64,000 nt of DNA from NCBI RefSeq assembly GCF_041224425.1, contig NZ_JBGFGL010000085.1:248001-312000 (forward strand). The letters run 5' to 3'. How positions within the stretch are numbered: the first letter of the stretch is position 1; each line of letters starts with the position of its first letter. The notes under the pieces were generated by a model. It was not told the origin of the DNA. It searched no databases and saw only the letters and a program-made list of their open reading frames with translations. Origin of the DNA: Psychroserpens sp041224425. Lineage in GTDB: Bacteria > Bacteroidota > Bacteroidia > Flavobacteriales > Flavobacteriaceae. Of the stretch, positions 36,256 to 46,218 are shown in pieces. The position numbers and the translations under genes are program-made.

Positions 36256-37788
36256 ATGAAAAAGCGCACACTTGGTTTCTGGGAAATCTGGAATATGAGT
36301 TTCGGGTTTCTAGGGATTCAAATGGGATTTGCCCTTCAAAATGCTAATGTTAGCCGTATATTCCAAACTTTAGGAGCTCATATTGAAGATATTCCTATAC
36401 TTTGGGTTGCTGCACCTTTAACAGGTCTTATTGTTCAGCCAATCATTGGGTATTTCAGTGACAAAACATGGCATCCTAAGTTAGGACGTCGTAGACCATA
36501 TTTTTTGGTTGGGGCGATTTTAGCTTCATTAGCCTTATTTATAATGCCGAATTCTCCAATGCTCTGGTTTGCAGCAGGAATGTTGTGGATTATGGATGCA
36601 TCTATTAATGTTTCCATGGAGCCTTTTAGAGCCTTTGTGGGAGACAATCTGCCAAATGAACAATTGACAAAAGGGTTTGCTATGCAGAGCTTTTTTATTG
36701 GAGTTGGTGCTTATGTCGCTTCTAAATTGCCTGAGTTTATGACAGCTATTGGAATTTCAAACACTGCACCTGAAGGTGTCATTCCAGATACCGTAAAGTA
36801 TTCCTTTTACATTGGAGGTGTTGCGTTTTTAATTGCGGTGTTGTGGACGGTTTTCAAGTCAAAGGAATACTCTCCAGAAGAAATAGCAGCTTTTGAATCT
36901 GAATCTGGCGATACAGAGTTTCAGCAAGAAGAAAAAACATTAGAATGGTATAAGAATAATGGAAAATCGCACTTAACTATTGGAGCTATAACAACTTTAA
37001 TAGGATTGGCAGCAACATATTGCATCTACTATTTTGAGCTAAAGAAAGATTTGTTTGTATTGTCATTAGGTCTTGTGACCCTCGGTGGATTGGCATTGGT
37101 CGTTTCGGGTCTTTTTCAACAAAGAAACAACGTCAATAATGGCTTTGTAACCATTATGAATGATTTTCAGTCGATGCCTAAAGTTATGAAGCAATTGGCT
37201 TGGGTTCAGTTTTTTTCATGGTTTGCCTTGTTTTCAATGTGGATTTATACCACAGGTGCAATCACTGAACATATTTATGGAACAACCGATACCACAACAG
37301 AGGCTTACAATACTGGAGCGAATCAAGTAGGTGCCATGTTCGCAAATTATAATTTGATTGCCGCTATTGTTGCTTTTTTATTGCCATTGGTAGCCAAGAA
37401 AACCAGTAGAAAATTCACACACTTTCTTGCACTTGTAGCTGGTGGATTTGGATTGATTTCAATTTATTTTATTTCCGAACCTAGTACATTCATGATTGAA
37501 TGGCTTCCTATGATTGGAGTTGGTATAGCTTGGGCGAGTATTCTTAGTATTCCTTATGCGATGTTATCTGGAGCTTTGCCTGCCAATAAAATGGGATATT
37601 ACATGGGCGTTTTTAACTTCTTTATTGTTATACCACAACTTGTTGCGGCTTCAATCTTAGGGTTTTTAGTTTCAAAATTTTTCGGAAATCAACCTGTCTA
37701 TGCACTTCTTATAGGAGGTGCTTCCATGATTTTGGCAGGTTTAATAGCACTAACAGTCAGTGATAAAGAAACAACAAAAAATGGGTAA
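36256..37788 (+). CDS. MFS sugar transporter (maltose/oligosaccharide type)
   Basis: 510 residues with about 12 hydrophobic helices. The N-terminus (GFWEIWNMSFGFLGIQMGFALQNANVSRIFQTLGA-type, with GFLGIQ and NANVSRIF) and the loop YFSDKTWHPKLGRRRPY belong to the SLC45/GPH-like MFS group found in bacterial maltose loci. The D-RRRPY loop between helices 2 and 3 is the MFS signature. A larger central cytoplasmic region lies at about 205-240. It should import maltose or short maltodextrins across the inner membrane. The downstream beta-phosphoglucomutase gene overlaps by 8 bases. Upstream it has the inverted repeat and shared motif. Confidence 0.9.
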   Translation: MKKRTLGFWEIWNMSFGFLGIQMGFALQNANVSRIFQTLGAHIEDIPILWVAAPLTGLIVQPIIGYFSDKTWHPKLGRRRPYFLVGAILASLALFIMPNSPMLWFAAGMLWIMDASINVSMEPFRAFVGDNLPNEQLTKGFAMQSFFIGVGAYVASKLPEFMTAIGISNTAPEGVIPDTVKYSFYIGGVAFLIAVLWTVFKSKEYSPEEIAAFESESGDTEFQQEEKTLEWYKNNGKSHLTIGAITTLIGLAATYCIYYFELKKDLFVLSLGLVTLGGLALVVSGLFQQRNNVNNGFVTIMNDFQSMPKVMKQLAWVQFFSWFALFSMWIYTTGAITEHIYGTTDTTTEAYNTGANQVGAMFANYNLIAAIVAFLLPLVAKKTSRKFTHFLALVAGGFGLISIYFISEPSTFMIEWLPMIGVGIAWASILSIPYAMLSGALPANKMGYYMGVFNFFIVIPQLVAASILGFLVSKFFGNQPVYALLIGGASMILAGLIALTVSDKETTKNG

Positions 37789-38455
37789 AAAAGGATTCAT
37801 ATTTGATCTTGATGGTGTAATCGTTGACACTGCTAAATATCATTTTTTAGCTTGGAAAAAACTTGCCAATAGTATTGGTGTTGACTTCACCGAAACTCAA
37901 AATGAACAATTAAAAGGCGTGAGTCGTGTTCGTTCCTTGGAGAAAATATTGGATTGGGGAAACAAGACCTTAACAGAAGAGGAGTTTTCTCAACTCATGG
38001 CTAAAAAGAATGAAGACTATCTAAGTTATATCAATAAAATGGATGCTTCTGAAATTCTTCCAAATGTCTCCAAGGTATTGGATTACTTAATCGAGCAACA
38101 ACAACCTATAGCTTTAGGCTCCGCGAGTAAAAATGCAAAACCAATACTTGAAAAGGTAGATTTATTATCTGCTTTTGATGCTATTGTAGATGGTAATGAT
38201 GTGTCTAAGGCAAAACCTGATCCAGAAGTCTTTCTAATAGGAGCAAAACTTTTAAATGTGAAACCAGAAGACTGTATCGTTTTTGAAGATTCAGTGGCTG
38301 GAATACAAGCGGCTAATGTTGCCAATATGATCTCCATTGGTATTGGTGATCACGATATTCTGCATGAAGCAGATTATAATTTTAAAAACTTTACTGAAAT
38401 GGATAACACCTTTTTAAAAGGAATTATTTCAGGAACGATCCAAAAAAAACAATAA
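37781..38455 (+). CDS. pgmB: Beta-phosphoglucomutase (HAD superfamily)
   Basis: 224 residues from the ATG at 37781; a GTG at 37760 in the same frame would add seven unlikely residues. HAD motif I is FDLDGVIVDT with nucleophile D9 and acid/base D11. The cap carries the substrate text LKGVSRVRSLEKIL characteristic of beta-PGM. Motif II is ALGSASKNA, and motif IV reads VFEDSVAGIQAA. It converts beta-glucose-1-phosphate to glucose-6-phosphate in the cytoplasm, the partner step of inverting maltose phosphorylase, whose gene follows. It overlaps the MFS gene by 8 bases. Confidence 0.95.
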   Translation: MGKKGFIFDLDGVIVDTAKYHFLAWKKLANSIGVDFTETQNEQLKGVSRVRSLEKILDWGNKTLTEEEFSQLMAKKNEDYLSYINKMDASEILPNVSKVLDYLIEQQQPIALGSASKNAKPILEKVDLLSAFDAIVDGNDVSKAKPDPEVFLIGAKLLNVKPEDCIVFEDSVAGIQAANVANMISIGIGDHDILHEADYNFKNFTEMDNTFLKGIISGTIQKKQ

Positions 38456-38493
38456 TAACCTATTGTATCAATCAAAATTGATTTAAAGAACTA

Positions 38494-40800
38494 ATGAACA
38501 AGAACTATATCATAAAAGATAATTGGTCAATCATCGAAGAAGGATTTGACCCAAAGCATGTAAAGTCTTCCGAAAGTTTAATGAGCTTGGGGAATGGTGC
38601 AATGGGACAACGTGCTAATTTTGAAGAACAATATTCGGGAGAAACATTTCAGGGCAGTTATGTGGCTGGCGTGTATTACCCAGACAAAACCAGAGTAGGT
38701 TGGTGGAAAAATGGTTACCCAGAATATTTCGCCAAAGTATTAAATGCTGCCAATTGGATTGGAATTGATGTCTATATCAATGACGAACCATTAGATTTAG
38801 CTAAATGTAGAGAGGTCAAGGAATTTAGAAGAGAGCTAAATATGAAAGAAGGTTGGCTATCAAGACGTTTTGTTGCGACGCTTCCAAATTTCATTGAAGT
38901 GAAGGTCGAAACCAAACGCTTTTTAAGTTTGGACGAAGATGAAGTCGGAGCTATTCAATATAATGTGACTCCAATCAACCAAGATGTCAATATTCGTTTT
39001 ACGCCATATCTAGATAATGGTATCACTAACGAAGATTCCAATTGGGATGATAAGTTTTGGGATATTTTAAGTGTTGATCATCAGCATGATCAAGCTTACA
39101 TCGTCTCTAAAACTATGAAAACCCATTTTCATGTGTGTACAGCCATGCAGACCCAAGTGTCTTTAAACGGACAAACACTGCATTTAGACAAAACAGTTAA
39201 TGCCACAACCGATAAAATAGAGTTTGTTTACAACAAAGAAGTTGGTAAAGGCAATACTTTAACATTAACGAAATTTGGAGGTTATACGTCCGATCGCAAC
39301 CACGATAAGAACACACTAGTTGAAGTTTCCAAAAACACTTTAGAAAAGGTTTCCGAATTAGGATTTGAAGTGTTGTTGAATAATCAAAAGCAAGCTTGGG
39401 CCAAAATTTGGGACATGGCAGATATTACCATCGATGGAGATGTAGCTGCACAACAAGGAATACGCTTCAATATTTTTCAGCTCAATCAAACCTATCTTGG
39501 TAAAGATGCACGCTTAAATATCGGTCCGAAAGGATTCACTGGTGAAAAGTATGGTGGAAGTACCTATTGGGATACAGAAGCTTATTGCTTGCCTTTCTAC
39601 ATGGCAACTAAAGATCAAAATGTTGCAAAGAGTTTGTTGGAATACCGATACAATCATTTGGAAAAGGCGATTGAAAATGCCGAAAAACTCGGATTTAAAA
39701 ATGGTGCTGCTCTATATCCAATGGTAACTATGAATGGCGAGGAATGCCATAACGAATGGGAAATTACCTTTGAGGAAATCCATAGAAATGGTGCCATAGC
39801 TTTTGCAATTTATAATTACCATCGCTTCACAGGTGATTATAGTTACATTCCTCAAAAGGGCTTGGAAGTTTTAATAGGCATCGCTAGATTCTGGCACCAA
39901 CGCGCTAATTTTTCTTCTCACCTTAATAAGTATGTCATTCTCGGTGTTACTGGTCCGAATGAATATGAAAACAATGTCAATAATAACTGGTATACAAATT
40001 ACATCGCGAAATGGTGTATTGACTATACCTTAGAAAATATCTCAAAAATCGAAAGCGATTATAGTTCAGATTATACAAGAATCATGAATAAGGTCAAGCT
40101 TTCTAAAGCAGAGATGGCAGAATGGAAAACCGTTGCAGACCAAATGTTTTTTCCTTACAGTGAAGAGCATCAAGTGTATTTGCAACAAGATGGCTTCCTA
40201 GATAAGGAACTTATTACTGTTTCTGATTTGCCAAAAAGTGAACGTCCAATCAATCAGAACTGGTCATGGGATCGCATCTTACGTTCGCCATACATTAAGC
40301 AAGCCGATACCTTACAAGGGTTTTACTTTTTTGAAGACCATTTTTCTACGGAAGAATTAGAGCGCCATTTTGATTTTTACGAACCATTTACGGTTCATGA
40401 AAGTTCATTGTCGCCTTGTGTACATAGTATTCAGGCAGCTAAGTTAAACCGAATGGAACAAGCCTACGCTTTTTACTTGCGAACTTCAAGATTAGATCTT
40501 GATGATTATAATCATGAGGTTGAGGAAGGACTTCATATTACCTCAATGGCAGGAACTTGGATGAGTATTGTTGAGGGCTTTGGAGGAATGCGCGTCGTAG
40601 ATGATATGCTCTCTTTTGAACCTAAGATTCCTGAACAATGGGAGGGCTATTCATTTAAAATCAACTTTAGAAACCAAATTCTAAAGGTGAATGCGTGTAA
40701 AGGACATACGCATTTTGAATTGGAAGGTGATAAGGATTTAAAAATCTTGGTTAATGGTAAACACGTAACCATCAGCCCAAACAGTTTAGTGTCAGTTTAA
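38494..40800 (+). CDS. GH65 glycoside phosphorylase, probably maltose phosphorylase
   Basis: 768 residues, the normal GH65 length, no signal peptide, so cytosolic. An N-terminal super-beta-sandwich (1-265) is followed by an (alpha/alpha)6 barrel with catalytic glutamate E490 in GVTGPNEYENN (E487 in the Lactobacillus brevis enzyme as I recall), phosphate-site text around HESSLSPCVHS, and a C-terminal beta domain. It splits maltose with phosphate into beta-glucose-1-phosphate and glucose; pgmB immediately upstream uses the former. Trehalose or kojibiose phosphorylases share the fold, but the alpha-glucan context makes maltose the best guess. Confidence 0.92.
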   Translation: MNKNYIIKDNWSIIEEGFDPKHVKSSESLMSLGNGAMGQRANFEEQYSGETFQGSYVAGVYYPDKTRVGWWKNGYPEYFAKVLNAANWIGIDVYINDEPLDLAKCREVKEFRRELNMKEGWLSRRFVATLPNFIEVKVETKRFLSLDEDEVGAIQYNVTPINQDVNIRFTPYLDNGITNEDSNWDDKFWDILSVDHQHDQAYIVSKTMKTHFHVCTAMQTQVSLNGQTLHLDKTVNATTDKIEFVYNKEVGKGNTLTLTKFGGYTSDRNHDKNTLVEVSKNTLEKVSELGFEVLLNNQKQAWAKIWDMADITIDGDVAAQQGIRFNIFQLNQTYLGKDARLNIGPKGFTGEKYGGSTYWDTEAYCLPFYMATKDQNVAKSLLEYRYNHLEKAIENAEKLGFKNGAALYPMVTMNGEECHNEWEITFEEIHRNGAIAFAIYNYHRFTGDYSYIPQKGLEVLIGIARFWHQRANFSSHLNKYVILGVTGPNEYENNVNNNWYTNYIAKWCIDYTLENISKIESDYSSDYTRIMNKVKLSKAEMAEWKTVADQMFFPYSEEHQVYLQQDGFLDKELITVSDLPKSERPINQNWSWDRILRSPYIKQADTLQGFYFFEDHFSTEELERHFDFYEPFTVHESSLSPCVHSIQAAKLNRMEQAYAFYLRTSRLDLDDYNHEVEEGLHITSMAGTWMSIVEGFGGMRVVDDMLSFEPKIPEQWEGYSFKINFRNQILKVNACKGHTHFELEGDKDLKILVNGKHVTISPNSLVSV

Positions 40801-40850
40801 TAAATGAACTTGTAGGCTTTTAGTTTGCAGGTTGTAAAAATAATTTAAGC

Positions 40851-42806
40851 ATGAGTAATACCAAATTCAATAGTTTCGGAATTATGGTGCTGTTATGCCT
40901 TGTGTTTACCTGCAAGCAAGCCAATCAAGACAAGCCATCAGAAAATTATAGTTCAAATGAACTGATTGATCAAACAGACATCGATCGTATAGAACCACCA
41001 AATTGGTGGACGGGTTTTAAGAATGATAACCTTCAATTGTTGGTGCATCATCCAAATATAGCTGCGTTTAAGCCTTCAATTGATTACAGAGGTGTGTCTA
41101 TTGAAAATGTTAGTAAAGCTACACAAAGTCAAAACTATGTGTTTATTGATTTGGTCATTTCAGAAAATGCATCTGCTGGAAAATTCAATATTGTTTTCGA
41201 AAATGAAAATGGTGACAAGTTAATTGATGTATACGAATTGAAAGAACGCCAAAAGCCAGCTGAAGAATATATTGGGTTTAATAGTTCGGATGCGATTTAC
41301 CTTATTACACCAGATCGTTTTGCAAATGCCAATCCTTCAAATGATTCTGTTGCAGGTTTAAATGAACAAGGTATCGATAGAACCCATGGTTATAAACGAC
41401 ATGGTGGCGATTTACAAGGAATTATCAATCATTTGGATTATATCGAAAACCTAGGTTTTACTTCTGTTTGGCCTTGTCCAGTATTGACCAACGATATGTA
41501 TCAAGGGTCTTATCATGGCTATGCTATAACCGATTACTATCAAGTAGATCCTCGGTTTGGAACTTTGGAAGATTATAAAAACCTAGCTTCAAATATTAAT
41601 GAAAGAGGCATGAAACTCATCATGGATCAAGTTGCTAATCACTGTGGTTTGGAGCATTGGTGGATGAAGGATTTACCGTTTGAAGATTGGGTGAATTATC
41701 AAGCCCATTATGAAGCTAATAAAGACAACTGGAACAACGAAGTCGTCATTCGCTCATCACACAGAAGAACAGCGAATCAAGATATGTATGCTTCTGAATT
41801 GGATCAAAAGGAAATGAACGATGGTTGGTTTGTTCAAGGGATGCCAGACCTTAATCAACGCAATCCGTTTATGGCACATTACATCATTCAGAATAGTATT
41901 TGGTGGATTGAAACCTTACAGCTTGGAGGTATTCGACAAGATACGTATCCATATCCAGATAAGGAATTTATGAGTGATTGGGCTGGAGCCATTATGACCG
42001 AATACCCAAATTTCAATATTGTAGGAGAAGAGTGGTCTAGCAATCCGTTACTCATTGCTTATTGGCAAGATGGTCATAACAATGCTGATGGCTATGATTC
42101 CAATTTGAGATCTACAATGGACTTCGCCATGCAGGAGATAGTGGTTTCTGGAATCAAAAACCAAGAAACATGGGGAACTGGATTGAAAGAACTTTATGTC
42201 GGTTTGGCAAATGATTTCAATTATACGCGCCCTGAAGATATTATGGTGTTTCCTGATAATCATGATATGAGTCGCATTTTTACACAAATGGATGGTGACA
42301 TTACCAATACAAAAATGGCATTGAGTTATTATGCCGTTTTGCCAAGAATTTTTCAAATGTATTACGGAACGGAAATTCTTATGGACGATTTTGAAAAGCG
42401 AGGTGACCATGGTTTGATTAGAACCGATTTTCCGGGTGGTTGGGAAGGAGATAAAGTGAATGCTTTTTCTGGAGACAATTTAGCTCAAGAAAAAAAGGAG
42501 ATGCAGAATTTTGTAAAGTCACTTATAAACTTCAGAAAGAAAAGTAAAGCGATTCACAACGGTAAAACCATTCATTTCGCACCCCAAAATAGTGTCTATC
42601 TATTGGCTAGAGCGAACGATGAAGAAACCGTTATTCATATATTAAATAAAAATGACACACCATATATATTAGATTTAAAACGCTTCAATGAACTCGGGTT
42701 GGAAGGAAAAACAATTAAAAATGTATTTTCAGAAGATACCATGACATGGACTGACCAAATGGAACTTGACGGAAAGGGAAGCTACCTATTCACTACAAAA
42801 CTATAG
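40851..42806 (+). CDS. GH13 cyclomaltodextrinase/neopullulanase-like lipoprotein (SusA-like)
   Basis: 651 residues. The lipoprotein-type N-terminus has cysteine in LVFTCKQAN. Residues about 45-130 form the cyclomaltodextrinase N-terminal domain (PPNWWTGFKNDNLQLLVH region). The barrel carries nucleophile D364 (GGIRQDTYPYP), acid/base E393 (VGEEW) and H471/D472 (FPDNHDMSR). A small C-terminal beta domain ends the protein. The nucleophile motif has IRQD in place of the usual FRxD, as in the SusA/cyclomaltodextrinase subgroup. It should hydrolyse cyclic or linear maltodextrins in the periplasm. The esterase gene follows by two bases. It is the first of a run of exported enzymes. Confidence 0.93.
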   Translation: MSNTKFNSFGIMVLLCLVFTCKQANQDKPSENYSSNELIDQTDIDRIEPPNWWTGFKNDNLQLLVHHPNIAAFKPSIDYRGVSIENVSKATQSQNYVFIDLVISENASAGKFNIVFENENGDKLIDVYELKERQKPAEEYIGFNSSDAIYLITPDRFANANPSNDSVAGLNEQGIDRTHGYKRHGGDLQGIINHLDYIENLGFTSVWPCPVLTNDMYQGSYHGYAITDYYQVDPRFGTLEDYKNLASNINERGMKLIMDQVANHCGLEHWWMKDLPFEDWVNYQAHYEANKDNWNNEVVIRSSHRRTANQDMYASELDQKEMNDGWFVQGMPDLNQRNPFMAHYIIQNSIWWIETLQLGGIRQDTYPYPDKEFMSDWAGAIMTEYPNFNIVGEEWSSNPLLIAYWQDGHNNADGYDSNLRSTMDFAMQEIVVSGIKNQETWGTGLKELYVGLANDFNYTRPEDIMVFPDNHDMSRIFTQMDGDITNTKMALSYYAVLPRIFQMYYGTEILMDDFEKRGDHGLIRTDFPGGWEGDKVNAFSGDNLAQEKKEMQNFVKSLINFRKKSKAIHNGKTIHFAPQNSVYLLARANDEETVIHILNKNDTPYILDLKRFNELGLEGKTIKNVFSEDTMTWTDQMELDGKGSYLFTTKL

Positions 42807-42808
42807 CT

Positions 42809-43777
42809 ATGAACAAATGGATTTATGTATTGCTGATTTGCACTTTTTTTTCATGTAAGGAAGAGGCAAAAAAGAGTGTTGAAGAACCAAAACAGGATTT
42901 AAAATCACTTGCTGGGTTTAAAGAGGTTAAGGATATTCAATTATATGGCGGATCATTATATCGCCTCGAAAGTTATCCTTCTAAATTTATAAAATCAAGA
43001 CCTGTGGATGTCTGGTTGCCTAAAAATTATTCTGAAGATTATAACTATGCAGTCGTTTATATGCATGACGGTCAAATGTTGTTTGATGCATCACAAACAT
43101 GGAATAAGCAAGAGTGGGAAGTCGATGAATGGGCTACTAAGTTAGTAGGTGAAGATCTTGTAAAGGATTTTATTGTAGTTGGGATTCATAACATTTCTGA
43201 CATAAGATGGTTTGATCTATTTCCAGAAAATGCAATTAATTATTTATCTAAAGAGGAACAGGAAAGTTTAGCAGATTACAACGGAAAGTCCGATTACGAA
43301 TTACAGGGAAACAACTATTTGAATTTCCTGGTTAAGGAATTGAAACCACTAATAGATAAAACCTTTTCTGTGTCTACCGATAAATCTAACACATTTGTAA
43401 TGGGTTCTAGTATGGGCGGACTGATGTCGATGTATGCTGTTTCTGAATATCCAGACGTTTTTGGTGGAGCTGCTTGTATTTCAACACACTGGGTTGGTGC
43501 TAAGCCTGGAGATATAAATCCACTTCCAGAAGCTATTTTTAAATATATGGAAGATCATTTACCTAAAGCTGGTCAGCACAAACTGTATTTCGATTATGGG
43601 AATCAAACCTTAGATCAATATTATCCACAATATGCACCAAGAGTCGATGCTATTCTTGAAGCAAAAGGGTATACAAAAGCCGATGCTGTGAACTTGTTTT
43701 TTGAAGGTAAAGACCATTCTGAAAACTCATGGAATCAAAGATTGAATAAACCTCTTGTATTCTTACTAGATAAATAA
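42809..43777 (+). CDS. Esterase D-type alpha/beta hydrolase lipoprotein
   Basis: 322 residues. The lipoprotein signal ends TFFSCKEEA. The body is the enterochelin-esterase/EstD-like alpha/beta hydrolase (PF00756 type): VDVWLPKNY, VVYMHDGQMLFD, nucleophile serine in MGSSMGGLMSMYAVSEYPDVFGG-region text (GSSMGG), and the C-terminal histidine in FEGKDHSENSW. Two bases separate it from the SusA-like gene and three from GH31, so it is an integral part of the glucan operon. An esterase is unexpected for pure starch; it might remove acyl groups from modified glucans or sugars. The true substrate is unknown. Confidence 0.88.
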   Translation: MNKWIYVLLICTFFSCKEEAKKSVEEPKQDLKSLAGFKEVKDIQLYGGSLYRLESYPSKFIKSRPVDVWLPKNYSEDYNYAVVYMHDGQMLFDASQTWNKQEWEVDEWATKLVGEDLVKDFIVVGIHNISDIRWFDLFPENAINYLSKEEQESLADYNGKSDYELQGNNYLNFLVKELKPLIDKTFSVSTDKSNTFVMGSSMGGLMSMYAVSEYPDVFGGAACISTHWVGAKPGDINPLPEAIFKYMEDHLPKAGQHKLYFDYGNQTLDQYYPQYAPRVDAILEAKGYTKADAVNLFFEGKDHSENSWNQRLNKPLVFLLDK

Positions 43778-43780
43778 TCA

Positions 43781-46213
43781 ATGAAAAAAATAGGATTCAT
43801 AGTAATTGGGTTTTTGCTGCTTCAAAATATAGTGGCACAAAACACCAAGCGTATTTATCAATCACATATTGAGGAAAACGGACTATTTCAGGTCATTACA
43901 AATGATGGAAAATACGTATTTGAATTCTATTCACCAGAAATTCTAGAAACTTCTTTCATACCTAATGGGGAAACTGATCAACAACAATCTCATGCTGTAG
44001 TACTTCAGCCAAAAAATGTAAAAACCGATTATTCTTATAAAGCAGATGTTATTACTTATGGTTCTTCTGGGATTTCGGTTCAAATTAAAACAGAACCTTT
44101 TCAGATTAGCTATTCCTATCGAGGAAAACCATTGATATCAGAAAAAAGAGGCTACTTCAAGAGTGCGCACCAACCTATGGATATGGTTAGAGGAAACATT
44201 GTAGCCGATAGTACCATGAAAATGGAGTTCAATCTTACAAAAAATGAAGTTTTATATGGAGGTGGTGCTCGAGCTTTAGGAATGAATCGTAGAGGCTATC
44301 GCTTACCGTTGTTCAATAGAGCACATTATGGCTATGAAACACATAGTGAGTTAATGAATTACACTCTACCCATTGTACTTTCTTCTAATAAATATCTGAT
44401 CCATTTTGATAATGCACCAATTGGATACTTAGATTTGGATAGTAAAAAAGATAATACCTTAACTTATGAGACGATTTCAGGTAGATCTACTTACCAAATC
44501 ATTGCTGCTGAATCTTGGTACGATATTGTTGATAGTTATACAGATTTAACGGGGAAACAACCTATGCTACCTCGTTGGGCACTTGGGAACTTCTCTAGTC
44601 GATTTGGATATCATTCACAAAAAGAAACCCTTGAGACCATTGAAAAATTTAAGGAAGAAGAAATTCCTGTTGATGCAATTATCTTAGATTTGTATTGGTT
44701 CGGAAACGATATAAAAGGGACAATGGGTAATTTGGAATTTTTAAAAGATTCTTTCCCTAATCCGAAACAAATGGTAAAGGATTTACGCACTCAGAATGTG
44801 GAAACCATTTTAATTACAGAGCCATTTATTTTATCAACTTCCAATAGATGGAATGAAGCCGTTGAAGCAGATATCCTAGCTAAGGACACCATCGGAAATC
44901 CTGCGAGATATGATTTTTATTTCGGTAATACAGGAATCATAGATATTTATAGTGATAAGGGAAATTCTTGGTTTAAAAATATCTATAAAGATTTATCACA
45001 ACTAGGTGTTACAGGATTTTGGGGTGATTTAGGTGAACCAGAAGTACATCCTAATTGGGTACAACATGCAACGGGATCTGCACCTGAAGTACATAACATC
45101 TATGGGCATGATTGGGCAAAATTAGTTAAGGAAGCAAGTTTGGATTCGAAGCCAAACCAACGACCATTTATTTTGATGCGTGCAGGTTATTCAGGTTCTC
45201 AACGTTACGGAATGGTGCCTTGGTCTGGTGATGTCAATCGAACTTGGGGCGGATTGCAGTCGCAACCAGAAATTGCCCTTCAAATGGGCATGCAAGGCTT
45301 GTCTTATATGCATAGCGACCTAGGAGGTTTTGCTGGAGCAAATCTCGATGATGAACTGTATGTTAGATGGCTTCAATATGGAGTGTTTCAACCTATTTAT
45401 CGTCCGCATGCACAAGAAGATGTTGCGAGTGAGCCTGTTTTTAGAAGTGACTATGCCAAAATGTTGGCGAAGCAAGCTATAGAGTTACGTTATCGATTAT
45501 TGCCATATAATTACAATCTTATGTTCCTGAACAATCAGTTAGGAATGCCTTTGATGCGACCATTGTTTTTCGAAGAAGCAGATAACAAGAGTTTAGTAGG
45601 TTATTCCACAACATATTTATGGGGAAAGGATATTTTGGTCTCGCCTGTTTTGGAAGCTGGTAAAACAAACCAAAAGATGTATTTTCCTAAAGGACAGAAA
45701 TGGTTTGATTTTTATACGGATGAAACTGTTGATGGTGGACAAACTAAAACCGTTCAACTTCATGAGAATTCTATTCCTACCTATGTAAGAGCTGGTGCTT
45801 TTATTCCGATGGCAAAACCAATGCAAAGTACGAAAGATTATGATGGAGATATCCTCGAGATTCATTATTATTTTGATGACACTGTTCTTGAAAGTTCACG
45901 CAAATTTTACAATGATGATGGCCTAACGGTTGAGGCTCATGAGAAAGGTCGTTTTGAAATCTTAGAGTTTGAAGCCGAACTTGAAAAACGTCATCTAGAA
46001 ATTGAACTGGAAGCAGAAATAGGATATGACTATTCAAAATCATCTAAATCTGTTGATCTGGTCATACACAACATTGAGAGCCAACCTAAACGAATCAAAG
46101 TTGGAAAAGACAAAATCAATGGAACTTACGATTCTAACAAAAAAACTTTGAGCTTGAACTTTATTTGGGATACTTCAGAAGAGAAAGAGATCAAAATAAA
46201 ACTCAATAAATAG
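43781..46213 (+). CDS. GH31 alpha-glucosidase, exported
   Basis: 810 residues with a cleavable signal peptide ending NIVAQ. An N-terminal beta-sandwich (about 25-255; LYGGGARALGMNRRG is the usual substrate-side loop) is followed by a barrel with nucleophile D416 in GFWGDLGEPE and acid/base D484 in PWSGDVNRTW. Then come proximal and distal beta domains (FYTDETVDGG, VRAGAFIPM). It releases glucose from non-reducing ends of maltodextrins, possibly including alpha-1,6 linkages. The location is periplasmic. It is flanked at 3 and 5 bases by co-operonic genes. Confidence 0.94.
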   Translation: MKKIGFIVIGFLLLQNIVAQNTKRIYQSHIEENGLFQVITNDGKYVFEFYSPEILETSFIPNGETDQQQSHAVVLQPKNVKTDYSYKADVITYGSSGISVQIKTEPFQISYSYRGKPLISEKRGYFKSAHQPMDMVRGNIVADSTMKMEFNLTKNEVLYGGGARALGMNRRGYRLPLFNRAHYGYETHSELMNYTLPIVLSSNKYLIHFDNAPIGYLDLDSKKDNTLTYETISGRSTYQIIAAESWYDIVDSYTDLTGKQPMLPRWALGNFSSRFGYHSQKETLETIEKFKEEEIPVDAIILDLYWFGNDIKGTMGNLEFLKDSFPNPKQMVKDLRTQNVETILITEPFILSTSNRWNEAVEADILAKDTIGNPARYDFYFGNTGIIDIYSDKGNSWFKNIYKDLSQLGVTGFWGDLGEPEVHPNWVQHATGSAPEVHNIYGHDWAKLVKEASLDSKPNQRPFILMRAGYSGSQRYGMVPWSGDVNRTWGGLQSQPEIALQMGMQGLSYMHSDLGGFAGANLDDELYVRWLQYGVFQPIYRPHAQEDVASEPVFRSDYAKMLAKQAIELRYRLLPYNYNLMFLNNQLGMPLMRPLFFEEADNKSLVGYSTTYLWGKDILVSPVLEAGKTNQKMYFPKGQKWFDFYTDETVDGGQTKTVQLHENSIPTYVRAGAFIPMAKPMQSTKDYDGDILEIHYYFDDTVLESSRKFYNDDGLTVEAHEKGRFEILEFEAELEKRHLEIELEAEIGYDYSKSSKSVDLVIHNIESQPKRIKVGKDKINGTYDSNKKTLSLNFIWDTSEEKEIKIKLNK

Positions 46214-46218
46214 TCTAA

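Noticed and set aside
42048..42410. 120-codon antisense frame inside the SusA-like GH13 gene
   Set aside because: It overlaps a catalytic-motif-bearing gene, is His/Ile-rich and without family features.
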